From NCBI RefSeq assembly GCF_921293095.1, contig NC_060246.1:132246198-132310197 (forward strand): a stretch of DNA of 64,000 bases, given 5' to 3'. The first letter of the stretch is position 1, and every line of letters begins with the position of its first letter. Shown one piece after another: positions 48,701-58,905 of the stretch. This stretch comes from Ischnura elegans (taxonomy: Eukaryota > Arthropoda > Insecta > Odonata > Coenagrionidae). The notes under the pieces were generated by a model. The model was not told the origin of the DNA. It saw only the letters and a program-made list of their open reading frames with translations, and did no database searches. Both the position numbers and the translations under genes were made by a program.

Positions 48701-48948
48701 CTGCATTGTTGATGGCTGTTTCATAATCGGCAATGTTCACTAGAAAAAAGTTTGCAACGAATTTTAGTAAAATATCTATCCCAAATGTGTTAATTACTTG
48801 GGAACCGATAATTATCCTTTGGGTGAAAGAAAAGCATCTGATTAATTACTCGCTTATATATTTTCTGTTTTACAGCACTAGCTAAAATGATTTTTTTTAC
48901 ATCACCTGGTTCATGGTTCCCACGCCCAAGAAGTGTATTCGCCGTCAT
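36684..48948 (-). CDS. SV2-like MFS transporter, copy C (complete, 11 coding exons, 526 aa)
   Basis: Exons from 5' to 3' on the minus strand: 48906-48948, 48701-48739, 45530-45691, 44270-44432, 43634-43755, 41716-41960, 41097-41269, 39858-40147, 39565-39724, 38649-38776, 36684-36739. Joined length is 1,581 nt, open throughout, all introns GT-AG with the same phases as copy B; exon 7 is one codon longer. The start ATG at 48948 gives MTANTLLGRG. Motifs: LPSAECDLRM after TM1, GKMADSWGRR, VAWAIIPRPW, PESPAYL with GKHDEA, a TM7-TM8 luminal loop with NLT and NAT sequons, ERIGRKR, and the C-terminus FFLPNNKIAAMS. It lies 2.6 kb upstream of copy B in the same direction, so it is a tandem paralogue with its own 5' flank. 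An AATAAA lies about 265 nt after the stop. Two extra upstream mini-exons could supply another N-terminus. Confidence 0.92.
37715..37905. repeat. repeat shared with 22,545-22,770
   Basis: GTCCGTCCTCTACGGGCC, an A-run, AACCGGACTGCC, ATAATCTCC, AAGCCTCC, GTGGAACAC, TTCCGTTCA and CGTCGAGTCTCGGAGTTT follow the order seen at 22.5-22.76 kb. Same direction. Lies in intron 10 of copy C; unidentified interspersed repeat. Confidence 0.6.
38193..38370. repeat. foldback palindrome (~80-bp arms)
   Basis: CTTGGATATTTCACTATACT at left matches the inverse of the right end (AGTGTAGTGAAATATCCTAG). The arms also share TTTTTTACATAACG and CGATGAGTTA; the centre is TTTACGCCTGAAG and its inverse. Lies in intron 10 of copy C. 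Confidence 0.85.
38649..38776 (-). CDS. copy C exon 10 (TM11 and TM12 start)
   Basis: 128 nt, acceptor gacgcag, donor gtaagg. Encodes GLASTLILSISNIGSIVGN and LLLDVDCAYPVFI. Confidence 0.93.
39565..39724 (-). CDS. copy C exon 9 (TM9-TM10)
   Basis: 160 nt, acceptor ttcacag, donor gtaatt. Encodes MAMLLTALCGAGSFF and ATLMSVIVDFYPASLR. Confidence 0.93.
39858..40147 (-). CDS. copy C exon 8 (TM7 end, luminal loop, TM8)
   Basis: 290 nt, acceptor attcgcag, donor gtaaga. Encodes GFGMWFPELFNRFEEFQEKY, loop sequons NLT and NAT, two Cys, then TGTFVERIGRKRVI. Very close to copy B exon 8. Confidence 0.95.
41097..41269 (-). CDS. copy C exon 7 (central loop, TM7 start)
   Basis: 173 nt, acceptor cccgtag, donor gtaagt. 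Encodes VNRLEMNFTLEEKDEKEEKA then LFRPPLLKNTIIGLT. One codon longer than copy B in the acidic stretch. Confidence 0.94.
41716..41960 (-). CDS. copy C exon 6 (TM5 end, TM6, PESP motif)
   Basis: 245 nt, acceptor atttgcag, donor gtgagt. Encodes VAWAIIPRPWLLGSAEIGF, NSWRMF and PESPAYLMSKGKHDEALAVF. Confidence 0.95.
42471..42788. repeat. MITE-like element with CATGGGCGTACCCAG inverted ends
   Basis: The left end CATGGGCGTACCCAG is the exact inverse of the right end CTGGGTACGCCCATG; 318 bp. The right part has a G-run followed by CAGCTGCC and a C-run. A related, partly truncated copy is at 59,186-59,398. Lies in intron 5 of copy C. Confidence 0.82.
43634..43755 (-). CDS. copy C exon 5 (TM4-TM5)
   Basis: 122 nt, acceptor gcggacag, donor gtgagt. 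Encodes IMAAHPLCFPYLTEFH and YRSRAVLWLEIF. It ends in T, not the G of copy B, turning the split Val codon into Leu. Confidence 0.9.
44270..44432 (-). CDS. copy C exon 4 (TM2 end, MFS loop motif, TM3)
   Basis: 163 nt, acceptor ttctag, donor gtaagc. Encodes TLLGACFWGKMADSWGRRSA then FFRFITGL. Confidence 0.94.
45530..45691 (-). CDS. copy C exon 3 (TM1, LPSAECD motif)
   Basis: 162 nt, acceptor tctcag, donor gtgagt. Encodes QGRFQLQILFLAGL and LPSAECDLRMSSYGKTIL. Confidence 0.94.
47692..48365. repeat. dispersed repeat R1, copy 2 (uninterrupted)
   Basis: Matches 17,498-17,620 plus 18,958-19,510 in order and direction, without the 1.34-kb interruption present there. Its right end has a local GAAGGAAA duplication. 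No protein recognised. Lies in intron 2 of copy C. Confidence 0.75.
48701..48739 (-). CDS. copy C exon 2 (DYETAI mini-exon)
   Basis: 39 nt, acceptor ttctag, donor gtgagt. Encodes NIADYETAINNA. The Met of copy B is Ile here, so translation cannot start in this exon. Confidence 0.88.
48906..48948 (-). CDS. copy C exon 1 (start codon)
   Basis: 43 nt from ATG to donor gtgatg. Encodes MTANTLLGRGNHEP. Aligns in length and phase with exon 1 of A and B. Confidence 0.8.
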
Positions 48949-49003
48949 TTTTCCAAAAGTTCCGACCGAATTACCAAGTTCTTCACTAGACCTACGTTGA
49001 CTG

Positions 49004-49147
49004 CCACCGAGTGTATGATTGTCTGATGCCTCCGATTCTATTATCTCATATGAATTATGGTTCCTTACGAAATCGTTTGGAGCTCCTTAGAACGCCGAAG
49101 TTTAAACCTTCTGCTGTTGAGATTATGTCATTGATGTATGGACCACT
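49004..49147 (-). promoter_or_regulatory. 5' flank of copy C, conserved with copy B
   Basis: Alignment partner of 34,091-34,233. It sits at the same distance upstream of exon 1, consistent with a duplicated 5' UTR and promoter. The copy A flank at 3,000-3,150 does not align. Confidence 0.55.
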
Positions 49148-50556
49148 GCACCAGCTCCTAGCACATTGCTTAAAGTTTACATTAAATTATCCGCTGTAAT
49201 TTATTCATGATAATGAACGGATTATCCGAGATAACTGATTATCAGAAAGTATAGAAAAGCCATTGATGAAGTAGAAATTCATCGTGTATGATTGGAAAAT
49301 ATTTAACTCGTTGAAAAGTTATGAAAGTTAAAAAGCAGTGAAGCTTATGGATGTAATTTTCTGTGCAAAACTTAGCGCTGGCTAAAATGCATCTTACTTC
49401 TTATATTGTTCAATGTTAACGCCTAAATGTGGAAAAGAGAAGGAGATAGTACGAAAAATTCTCAAACCCGATATTCGGTGGCCAAATGATCGAGAGCTTG
49501 CCATACTAGCTAATTTGTAAGGGAAATGGTGATTGAGTACCATGAGTTTTCATTTTTATATCCACTGCCAACAGGTAATACCTCATGATTCGTCGTAAAA
49601 TGTTTTCATATTCAAATGGCACGGCACGCCGCTACGTGGCAGTAAAGATACATTGGATCGGAGGTGACACTTCCAGAAGGTTACACTCTTCACATAGCAT
49701 TTGCATACGATTTCAGATACTGATCCAGCCAAATAATGAATACTTCCATTTTAAAAATTATGAACATATTACTAAGAGATACGTTGAATATGTGTATTGT
49801 TTTCATTGCTCAATCCTTTCTGAAAAATAAATACCGAGGTGTAGAGATCTCGTTCACTCGGTGATGGTAATTTAGATGGAATAAAAGACTTGGAAAATTC
49901 AGTCGGTTCTTCGGTAAGATGGGGACGAAAACTATTCTGGATCTCGGATCCACGGACCAGATAACGCTATATATTATTTTGGGATGTGCTGCATAACGGA
50001 AAATATTATGTACGATTTTAATGCAGTTTGCACTTATTATTTTTATTTAAAGCGATTTTATCACGATTGAAACTTCCTTGGTGTATTGGCTTCTACTCTT
50101 TTTTTTTGTCAAATAAACTAAGAAGACTAAATTATGATAACTCGTTCAAAATTTCCTAGTTCTGAATTGCAGCAGATGTCGACTTCGAAGCATAAAGTAG
50201 GAAATCAGGAAATTTTTGTGATTTAACATTGGATTTTAACCTCAAATATAAAATATTCCTTTTTTGCATTTTTATTTAATGCGTAAGGATTGCAATGATT
50301 TCATTTGTAGGATTTTTAATTGATTTTTAAATTGTTTGTGCCATTTTGTGGGGCTTGCAATCGAATCCTCCATGTGTCAATTCGCGATATTAAATGCAAT
50401 ATGAGGCACCGTTGTATTTATGAGATTTATGTATTTATGACATATTAATAATGATCTTCCAGTCTTACCATCGGATATACTTATGCAGTACAAACACTTG
50501 TAATTGCTGAAATTACTGAACAATTGGAAACCTTCAACTATTAACTTCGTTGTTAC

Positions 50557-50576
50557 CTGAATAATTGACAAGCTGG
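50557..50576 (-). CDS. candidate alternative exon 1b of copy C
   Basis: 20 nt after acceptor-like atgag (preceded by a run of eight T), donor gtaaca. In phase after exon 1a it encodes QLVNYS and joins copy C exon 2 in frame. Alternatively the overlapping ATG at 50,581 (MSQLVNYS) could be a start by itself; it has the same phase into exon 2. Not supported by comparison with another copy. Confidence 0.4.
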
Positions 50577-50857
50577 CTCATTGTGGCAAAAAAAAGTATC
50601 CGTATCGTTTCAAATGCATTCTCTATCCCTGAAAGTGGCAGTGTTGGATACATGTCTTTTGTCGGAGAGTAATGGGATGCTGATAGAGTAACAATTAATT
50701 CACGAGTTTACTTGAAGAACTTTTCAATATTTGCCAAGTAATTTATTTGTTTAAGCCTTACTTTCCCAATTCAGTTCACTTTTAATCTTGCATTCCTGAT
50801 ACTATTTTTCTCTCGGTGCAAGAATTATAGTGAAATTTGAGCTATCTCTAAACTTAC

Positions 50858-50961
50858 TTTTCGTAATCCGGTCCTGTCAATTTTAGGCTCGCAACCGTCC
50901 TCTTACGGCCGTCTGCTCCTTCGACAATCAACGGATGAGTTCCCTCCATTTGTTTATCCAT
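50858..50961 (-). CDS. candidate alternative first exon 1a of copy C
   Basis: From ATG at 50,961 to donor gtaagt, 34 codons plus two bases: MDKQMEGTHPLIVEG, ADGRKRTVASLKL, GPDYE. The hydrophilic start and final DYE resemble the N-terminal part of SV2-like proteins. Phase 2 does not fit exon 2 directly but does fit via exon 1b, giving a predicted 553-residue isoform. It could also be a leftover of a further gene copy. Confidence 0.45.
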
Positions 50962-51114
50962 AAGTGCTGTTGTTCCATTGTATGAAGTTAAAATTAAATA
51001 GCATACAAATCAGAAGATATCAGGCATTAAAAAATTAAAATTGCTCCATGTGATAAATCACGAGATTGATAAAAAGAATATGTTCGAAAATCATTCTTGT
51101 ATGCACTCAAGCCA

Positions 51115-51355
51115 TGCAAGGGCGGATTCAGAAAAATTTTCCCGGAGGGGCACATGGGATTGACAGGCAAACGGTCATCTCATATTTGATATAAAAAAGC
51201 GTAGAACAATAATTGTACAAAATATTATCTTTATTTTAAAATGAAAGTGATAATATTGAGGCTCCGTGACACAAAACAAACGAAATGATAATCCTATTAA
51301 AAAATTTTATTATTTTTTAAGCGTTTGGGGGGCTCGTGCCTATGAAGCCATGACG
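51115..51355. repeat. interspersed repeat with GGGGC ends
   Basis: GCAAGGGCGGATTCAGAAAA starts it and a GGGGGGCTCGTGCC block ends it, with an AT-rich centre; similar in design to the other C/G-end repeats. Low-confidence borders. Confidence 0.4.
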
Positions 51356-51849
51356 TCATGTGTAATTATATTGTGTCATATTCTATATCATGAAAATATT
51401 GGGCAGTTTATCATCAGTTTTTTATCGCCTATCTTATAGACGAGTAAAGTCAGTGTGGTATGGGAAATATTTTATGACAGTTTTAGCCCGAAAATTTCAA
51501 ATACTGTTTGAACTACAGAGCGTTTCCGAATATTCTCAATATATTGCAGCTCAATGGGAGCGCAAATCCAATCATAGATTATGAAAATCACTTTCCATGA
51601 AAGCTTTCGCTTCGTGGATGATAAGCGGATGACAATGCCAAGGAAGTACATTTCCCGCTTAATTTTTTGCGACTATTTTTCACGTGAATAATTGATAAGC
51701 TTGCCCGTAAACTCTCTCTGCATTCTTGCTCATTTCTCAAGCAAACTATGATGGTGAGCAAAGTGGAATAAGAGGTTAGAAATTATTGGTAAAGTGAGAG
51801 CTTCTTTTCGATTGTGGGCCAGATTGCTCTTTCATTTCAACGGGTGCAG

Positions 51850-52110
51850 TTAACCCTTTCAGTGGGCGCGCGGGCCACACTGGTGGCCCAAATCCAATTA
51901 TTTTTTACCTTTAGGTTTTCAACTTGTTGGTAAAACTTTTTATAAAAACAATAAATTTGGATGCGATGGTTTGATGCATTGCTTGATGGAACTCTTTCAT
52001 GACTGTCAGGAAAGAACAAGGGTGGCCAAAAGATGATACACTGTATTGGCAGCGGTCGCAAGTGAATAAATTATGTGGAACAATCCCAGCCTTTTTCTTT
52101 CCTGACAATA
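51850..52110 (-). mobile_element. possible piggyBac-like end
   Basis: TTAACCCTTTCAGTGGGCGC at 51,850 has the TTAA plus CCCTTT form of a piggyBac terminus, followed by GGGCCACACTGGTGGCCC. The minus strand next to it shows a short Cys/His-containing frame (FTCDRCQYS, HPCSF, KEFHQ). No partner end was found. Weak call. Confidence 0.3.
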
Positions 52111-53869
52111 AATTTGGACTATTTTTATTGTTTAGTAAACTTATTGCCTCTAGGGAACATATTTAACCTTAAAAGTTGAAAAAAATGGCAAATTTATGAA
52201 AAATCGTAAAACATTATGAGCATCGAATATCCATGGAATATCCAATAAATTTATACATAAAAAGTTGAAAAATTATATGAATGTAACAGAATGGAAGACA
52301 AAATATGATAAAAATTGAATGATAGAATATGTTTTAAAAATTCTCCGATTTTTTTGTCATAAGACATAAATAATTTACTAAGAGAAATAGAATTATCAGG
52401 TTCACAGCAGAAAAAAAACCATGTTTGATCAAAAGGTAGAATAAATGGATCAGAAATGGAATTGTGAAAGTTATAATTTTACTATCTTAATTTTACTGAT
52501 AAATATTTTATCGAGTTTAGGAAAAGACGATATGAACATGAGGTAAAAAATAAGTTAGAGATAAAGGCGTTTTTATACACCGCCCCTCCTTTCCAGCCTC
52601 AAGGTTCCGTTGTAAAGGGAAACTGTTTTTCCCCTTGTTTGAGCTCCATCGTCCTCTTTTTATGGCCCATGCATCTCTTTAAGCTTACCTAATTGTGTGG
52701 GCTTATTTCCCCTGACAACGACGCGTGGCAAACAATCTTCCATATAGTACCTTAGTGTTGCGTCAGTGATACAGTAGTGTCTTCGTCACGCTTGACTCAC
52801 AGTGGGCATTTAATTAAGGATAGGGCTGCTAAAAATAACTTTTCAATTTGGGGTGGCACTTTTCTATGTGCGTAGATAGGTGACTATTTTGGATCATTGA
52901 TCCATCTTCACAATTGTGATTTCCTTTTATGTAGGTTTCAGCCACAAAATATCATATTCCGTAAACTTCGCACTGAATCTCATCTTCGAAGGCATAGCGA
53001 TGGCTAAGTTCTAACTACACGTGTCTCAAAAATAGCTACTTTTCAGGAGATCAAAAAAAAACGATTTGTTTTTTAACTGTATATAATTTTAAATGAAATT
53101 AAAAACTAAGGATACATAAAACTGAAAAAGAATCATACAATTTCGAACAAAGAGTTGTTTTCTGCTTGAATTTTATTTTTTATTAACAAACAGTATTAGC
53201 AATATTAACTCAGACCGGCCAAATTTTGAGATTCGTGTTGTTAGAACGTAGCCAGCGATAGGTATTTCTTTCAAACGAAATGTAGTCATCAGCGAGCCGT
53301 CATTGTTAAAGTATAGGTTGGAATGCTGTACTATAAGTTGTAATAGTCGTTTCACGATTTTTTTCTATTTCCATCGCGGCTTATGTGGTTATGATTTGTG
53401 ACTTAACTAGCTATAGTAAAACTATGAGATGATCTTTATTGACTTTCGGAGCTCAAACCAGAATTACTTAGAAATCTGCTTACTTAACGCTGGTAATGCT
53501 GAGTAATATTCACTGTACCATTAATGCTTGTGAAAAATACCAAGAATGTTTATTTTGATGTGTTATCATATCGTCTTAGAAAGTGTCTTACTTTTAGGCC
53601 GGCAAAGGAGAAGAGACGAATGTCAGCGATCGAATTGCTTCAAATCGACATCTCGTTGAATAAATCTGTTATTTGGGTGGCTAAATATCCAGCGATGGAC
53701 GGATCAAGGTATAAATCGTGACAAGAATAGCCGAGAAGAATTCTAGAAAAACAAGGTTTTACTGACCAAAAGGAATATAAGCATTCACTGGAAAAAGTAA
53801 TTGATCAAAAATTACATTTAAATAATTTACTTCGCAGCAGTCAAGCATATACGATGGAAGTTGAAGGTA

Positions 53870-54400
53870 AGTCGAGAAAGAAAGCATTCTAAATTTTTTA
53901 CTCGAGAAGAATGATAAATATGGAATCAAATCATCGAGTTTACATGGAGGAATTCATAAGTAGAGTGGAAGAGAAGATAAGGTTTATGGAAACCATAAGA
54001 CGAAGAGGAAAGAGCTTAATTTAACAAAATAATAATATAATAATATACATTAGTAATAGTGGTAAAAATCAAATTGATTCACCGAATAAGCAATGAGGAA
54101 TTTATAAGGAGAGCGGGAGAGAGGATAAGGCTCGTGGAAACCGTAGGAAGAAGAGGGAAGAACTTAATCTAGTATATCATGAGATACGACAGTCTAATGA
54201 TGAAAGTCGTCGACGGACTAGGCGACTGCGGGACCGGCAAAGCAAAGACTCAAGGAAAATATTTGGAATTTGTGATGAAATGTGAAATGGTGGAACTGCG
54301 TTGTATTGAAGAGATTAGCTGATAGGAGAGATGAGTGGATGGCTGCAAAAACCAATCTTAGAATTGTTTACCAACGATGATTATGATGATGATGATATCG
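53870..54400 (+). mobile_element. degenerate RTE-like LINE remnant with GAT-repeat tail
   Basis: The end (AAGAGATTAGCTGATAGGAG, then AAACCAATCTTAG and a GAT-rich tail) matches the 3' end of the 26.5-27.2 kb element. Upstream, GAGGAATT-ATAAG...GAAACC-TA-GA-GAAGAG occurs twice (about 53,945 and 54,090), a local duplication of the coding part. No long frame remains. Confidence 0.65.
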
Positions 54401-56170
54401 TAAACTACGTGCGAAATCAGATAGCAATAGAATTTTGTTGAGTGAGTGCCTAAAACCAAGCGAACGTGTGGAATTTTATTGAGCGGGTCTGGAGGGAGTA
54501 AAAGGATTCCATTTCTTAATTTAATCTTATCGTGTATTTAGAAAATTTTAACCTTCACCTAAAACGCTTATTAGATCAGTTATGTATCTAAGACACACCA
54601 AGATTATTCATTGTCTATTTGCATGGTTCCTTGTATCATCTATTTCCATCGGTATTTATTTGAAGTTATCTCACTGTAGTTATTTCGTTGCTCTAGATGC
54701 CTTTATACAAGAACGCGCTCGTGTTTCCGTTTTTCTTCTCTCTCCATCCATTCTTGCACACATTAACAATTGCATGAAATTGTCTATCGTTGGCAATGCT
54801 TTTTTTTTAAGACTATTTCGCAGCGTAAGTCCGAAGGTTATCGTGTACAACTCACTCTATCGCACTCTTTGAATGTAATGAGATAACGTTAAGAGCGGTT
54901 ATTTAAATGAACCGAACGATATGCAGCGGGTACCGAGTGAAGATCATATTTGAAGTAGATACTTTTAGATGCTCAGTGGTGATGAGCCGCCTAAATTCTG
55001 ATAGGTTTCAAGTGTATTAAGATTCTTCCTTATCATAACTTAAACTTATTTTCTTTTACTGATATCACTTAGACGTGTTTTCACTGTTTTTCTTTATGTT
55101 CAATCATTTAAATATTTTTTCTAATCGTACGTGAAAATTGTTCGGCAATAGATAAATTATATCAGGCAAAATTATAGGTTAAGCACATTGTCTGCTCTTT
55201 TTAATTTTCCATTTTCACCTTGAAGTTTAGTATGGAGTATTTCCAAACTAAATGATTCTCATATTAGCGATAATATCCTGTTAAAAGTTCTTCTAGAATT
55301 AAATGATCGCAGAAAAGTAATAATTTATATTTCATGAATATGCTGCAACAAGTAACGCCTCAAACGATTTCATCCAAATTTATCGTTTGTAAAAACTTAA
55401 GGCAATAAAATAATTGAATTTTGGCCACTACTGTGCCCCCTAGGCCCAAATATTAGAGTTTTTAAGAAGAAGCCTAGAGTACGCCCCAAAGAATACACGA
55501 CATTTATTCTACTTTTCCTAAATAGTGAACGTATTAAAATGGATGAAACGTGGAGAGGTGTCCAGACGAGTAGTGTATATGATATAAATAGAATAGTGTA
55601 TATGACTATAAAATGGTCGTGAGGATGCTGAAATTCCTCGCAACATGGGGAGATATGAAAGATAGGGAGGTATATATCAAAGATAATAATCTTTGAAGTT
55701 GCTTTTCCTTTGATATTCCACATATTTCTAAGATTCATAACCTTAAGATCATTTCAAAATTCATAACGTCGAAGGTTATTGCAATATTGCAATTTTAAAT
55801 GGGAAAAGTAAAGCACAGAATTGTGTGCATTATATTTAGGTAAATATCGCTATCTGGGTAATGCTTTGCAGGAGAATAATCGCAGAGGTGAAGTACTAGA
55901 TAACGTTATCAAAGCAGCACATTGCATTGATAAAGCTGAAACAGCATTGTGCATAAGAGCGCGAAAGAGGCTAATTGTGAGATTCAGGGGAGTTATCGCT
56001 TTGCATTACAGATAACTTCAGGCTTAAGAGTGTGAAACCATGCTGAATTTGGAATTGTAAGGTTCACTGAAATTTTTATTTTATTCCATTCCATTTTTAT
56101 TCTTGTAAATTCCGTTAGAGGATAATCTGATCATAAACTCTGACGTAGGGTAGGTCTGTAGGTTATGTTG

Positions 56171-56369
56171 ATCTAGGCCAGCGGTTCCCAAAGTGGGGGT
56201 CGCGACCCCCAAGGGGGTCGTAGGCCGTTCGGAAAGGGGTCGCGAGATACTAATAATATGGTGAACAACGTACTTAAACTTGGACGACCATTTTTAGGGG
56301 GTTGCGGCTAAAAAGAATGAGCTAAAATGGGTCGCGGAAAGAAAAAGTTTGGGAACCGCTGATCTAGGC
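56171..56369. mobile_element. hAT-like MITE with exact 8-bp target duplication
   Basis: The element is 56,179-56,361 (183 bp). It starts CAGCGGTTCCCAAA and ends TTTGGGAACCGCTG, exact inverted ends of 14 bp. Both sides carry ATCTAGGC (56,171-56,178 and 56,362-56,369). The CAG...CTG ends plus 8-bp duplication are the hAT pattern. The interior is rich in GGGGTCGCGA and its inverse, with no ORF. The perfect duplication suggests a fairly recent insertion. Confidence 0.9.
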
Positions 56370-57013
56370 CTAACATTTACAGTCTAATTTTAATAGCCAA
56401 ATTAATGGGAAAACTCAGCCACTAGACCCCCAGGCACTGTTCTTCTCCCTTTGTTCTTTTTCTTTTCGCACGGCCTCACTCCCGCCGCTTCAACGAGGTG
56501 TCGCGAAAAAGCGCAAAATTTCGCCTTTGGAGTTACAAAAGGAATCTAACCCCAATCTTCTTATAAATAAGGAGCGCTAAACTATTAACCCATCCATCTT
56601 CTTCCTAAACTCCCTATATACGTATCCGTTATAATGTGCTTCAGGCTTACCTTTGTTAGTAGTAATGACTAACCATGTTAACCATGTCAGTAACCATGTG
56701 AAAATATTACTCAATATACTCAAAAAAATTAAAATGTTCGAAACACGAAGTAAACTATTAAGTATTTATTTAACACTAGTAAGTGTAAAACGCTGAAACA
56801 GACGATGGCTACTTACATACGAGTTGGAGGACCACCAGAACAGTTATGACAAAAAAGGGGTGGGTGAGATGCTGCGGATTCTCGTGAGGAGTATACCTGA
56901 GCCATTTATTATTATTTTATTAATTGGCTTATTGACCTAATTATTATGTATATAATTTATTGTTTTAAGTGATGACAATCCTGAAGGGTGAGGTGATCGG
57001 TGGTGGATGGTCA

Positions 57014-57288
57014 GAACCGAGGGCTAAGGGCAGTCGGTGAAGATTATGCGAAAAAGGCACACTTAAAGATATATGCGAAGAAAGCGCACGAGAGCCACTG
57101 CGACAGATGGACTTGAGCTATTGTATTGCTAATGATGACTAACCTCTAAGCAGCTTCAAGTTTACTTTACCCGGTAACGTAACCTCTACCCCAAACTGTC
57201 GCATTGGCTCTTGTGCGCTTTCTTCGCACATATCTATACGTGCACTTTTTTCTAATAATCTTCACCGACTTACCTTAGCCCTCGGTTC
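57014..57288. repeat. foldback element (~92-bp arms)
   Basis: GAACCGAGGGCTAAGG...GTCGGTGAAGATTAT at left and its inverse ending CCTTAGCCCTCGGTTC at right; both arms hold GCGAAGAAAGCGCAC. The arms differ at several bases and are separated by about 85 bp. Confidence 0.8.
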
Positions 57289-57460
57289 ACCCGCACCCTT
57301 ACCCAGCGCTGCCCGCTACCTTTGTGTCTTCTCGCTCCAGCAGTAATTAAGCTCAGAAGGAAAGGGGATGATTCGTCAGGTAGGCACTATCCTGTTTGAA
57401 AAAGTGTCTCTGAATAGTAACGAAGTATAAAATCGTTTCAGGCTTGATTTTGTGGGAGTT

Positions 57461-57935
57461 CATGATAACAGAACTTTCACACTTCAATTCAAAACTCAAT
57501 AAACCACCATGGCTTCAACATATTATGATATGGGATAGGGTTGGTGTGGCGGCTAGAGTTTTGGCTTCCCATCTGACGGGCTCGGGTTCAAATCTCGATA
57601 GTGGCAGAGCATTGTCAGAGACTATCCGATCCCTGCTTGAGTGTTGTGTGGAGGAAATTTCAAGCGCAACACTCCGTCCGTCGGATGGGACGTTAAGCCG
57701 TGGTCCCCTTGGCGCCATTCGTTAAGAGCAGGCTGATGCCGACGCCGGGTTTCTCTCCACCCTTCCTTCCCTACCCTTCCCAGATGGCGCAAATGAACTC
57801 AATTGTCGGTCGCCTCCTCCAAATACCATACCCATACCATATTATGACATGAGTTGAAACTATGATCGGTTGTTGAGTTTTGAATTGAAGTGTGGAAATA
57901 ACCATTTGTGTTCGGTTATCATGAAGTAACGAAGT
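57461..57935. repeat. foldback element interrupted by a SINE
   Basis: The left arm (CACACTTCAATTCAAAACTC near 57,478, ending near 57,530) and the right arm (GAGTTTTGAATTGAAGTGTG near 57,875) are inverse copies. The SINE at 57,534-57,837 sits in the loop. Confidence 0.7.
57534..57837 (+). mobile_element. tRNA-derived SINE, copy 1
   Basis: The 5' part looks like a tRNA: TGGCGGCTAGAG (A-box-like) and GGGTTCAAATCTC (B box). The body has CCGTCCGTCGGATGGGACG, AAGCC-TGG-CCCCTTGG and CCGGGTTTCTCTCCACCCTT, shared with 58,655-58,900. The tail is ACCATACCCATACC. Not a functional tRNA: no acceptor-stem closure checked and no clean cloverleaf seen. Confidence 0.85.
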
Positions 57936-58654
57936 AGGTTAATTTTAAGAGGATATCTCTTCAAATTCAGTTTCCCACACGGTTCCAATACCTTCAAGCA
58001 TCACTCTCTCGGAAAATATTTTTCAATGGAAATACTATGATTTATAGCGTTGATAATCTTACATTGAACGAGTTCAGATGGTTTGACATCATGCAAGTCT
58101 TCTCTCGACGACATATTTGACCTGATTTAGAGCTAACTTATTCATTTAAAATTATTACCATCTCTATCCTTTTCTGAGTGTTTCTTCAGTTAAGCGTAAA
58201 ATATTTTTGGATAATGGCTTTTCACGTTCCTGATGGTGGCTTTCGGATTTTTCCGCGTTGCGCGACTCTTCATGCTCCAAGCTTGCACGTGAACTCCGGA
58301 GCGCGTTTTCCCTCACTCACGTCGTAACTCAACCCAATGGTTGGTTACAATAAGTGAGGGTAAAGCTCAGCCTGGAGTAAACCACGGGCGTGTAAAGTTC
58401 ACATATTATTTTTGCTTCTTTCTCTTCCTGCTTTAGCTTTAAGGAGGGAGGGGAGAGTAAGACCTCGATGCCCGTTCCATCCGCATTGCCCTTGAAGGGG
58501 GGTTAGCAGATTCTTTCCATCTCCAGGGTCAGCACCACCACTCTTTTTGTTTCATCGCCTTGTGGATTTATTGCGACCAGAATTCTTGGCCAGCTGAGTT
58601 TAGCCCGTCGTCAGGGTTATATTAAGTGTAAATGCTTCAGTTACTAGGACTTCG

Positions 58655-58905
58655 CGGGGGTGGGGTTGGTGGGGTGGTTATAGAGTGTTAGCTTCCCACC
58701 CAGTGAGTCCGGGTTCAAATCCTGGCGGTGGCAAAGATTTTTTATAGAATGCCCAATCCCTGCTTTAATGTAGTGCGTAGGGCACTTAAAAGCACAGCAG
58801 ACCGTCCGCCGGATGGGACGTCAAGCCATGGCCCCCTTGGCCAAACGCCGACACCGGGTTTCTCTCTACCCTTTCCATATGGCGCGAATAACCTCAGCTG
58901 CAATA
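58655..58905 (+). mobile_element. tRNA-derived SINE, copy 2
   Basis: Same family as 57,534-57,837: GGGTTGGTGGGGTGGTTA, CGGGTTCAAATCCTGG (B box), CCGTCCGCCGGATGGGACGT, CATGGCCCCCTTGG and CCGGGTTTCTCTCTACCCTT. The mid-part differs (GAGACTATC against GAATGCCCA). Confidence 0.85.

Larger units (their letters stand above)
50962..56170. other. upstream of copy C, mostly unassigned DNA
   Basis: Apart from weak or decayed elements listed separately (51.1, 51.85, 53.9 kb) I see only short frames of low complexity and no splice-consistent coding set. Confidence 0.45.

Noticed and set aside
57560-57600. tRNA gene suggested by GGGTTCAAATCTC and an A-box-like block
   Set aside because: The head belongs to a SINE with a shared body in a second copy; no clean cloverleaf or discriminator end seen.
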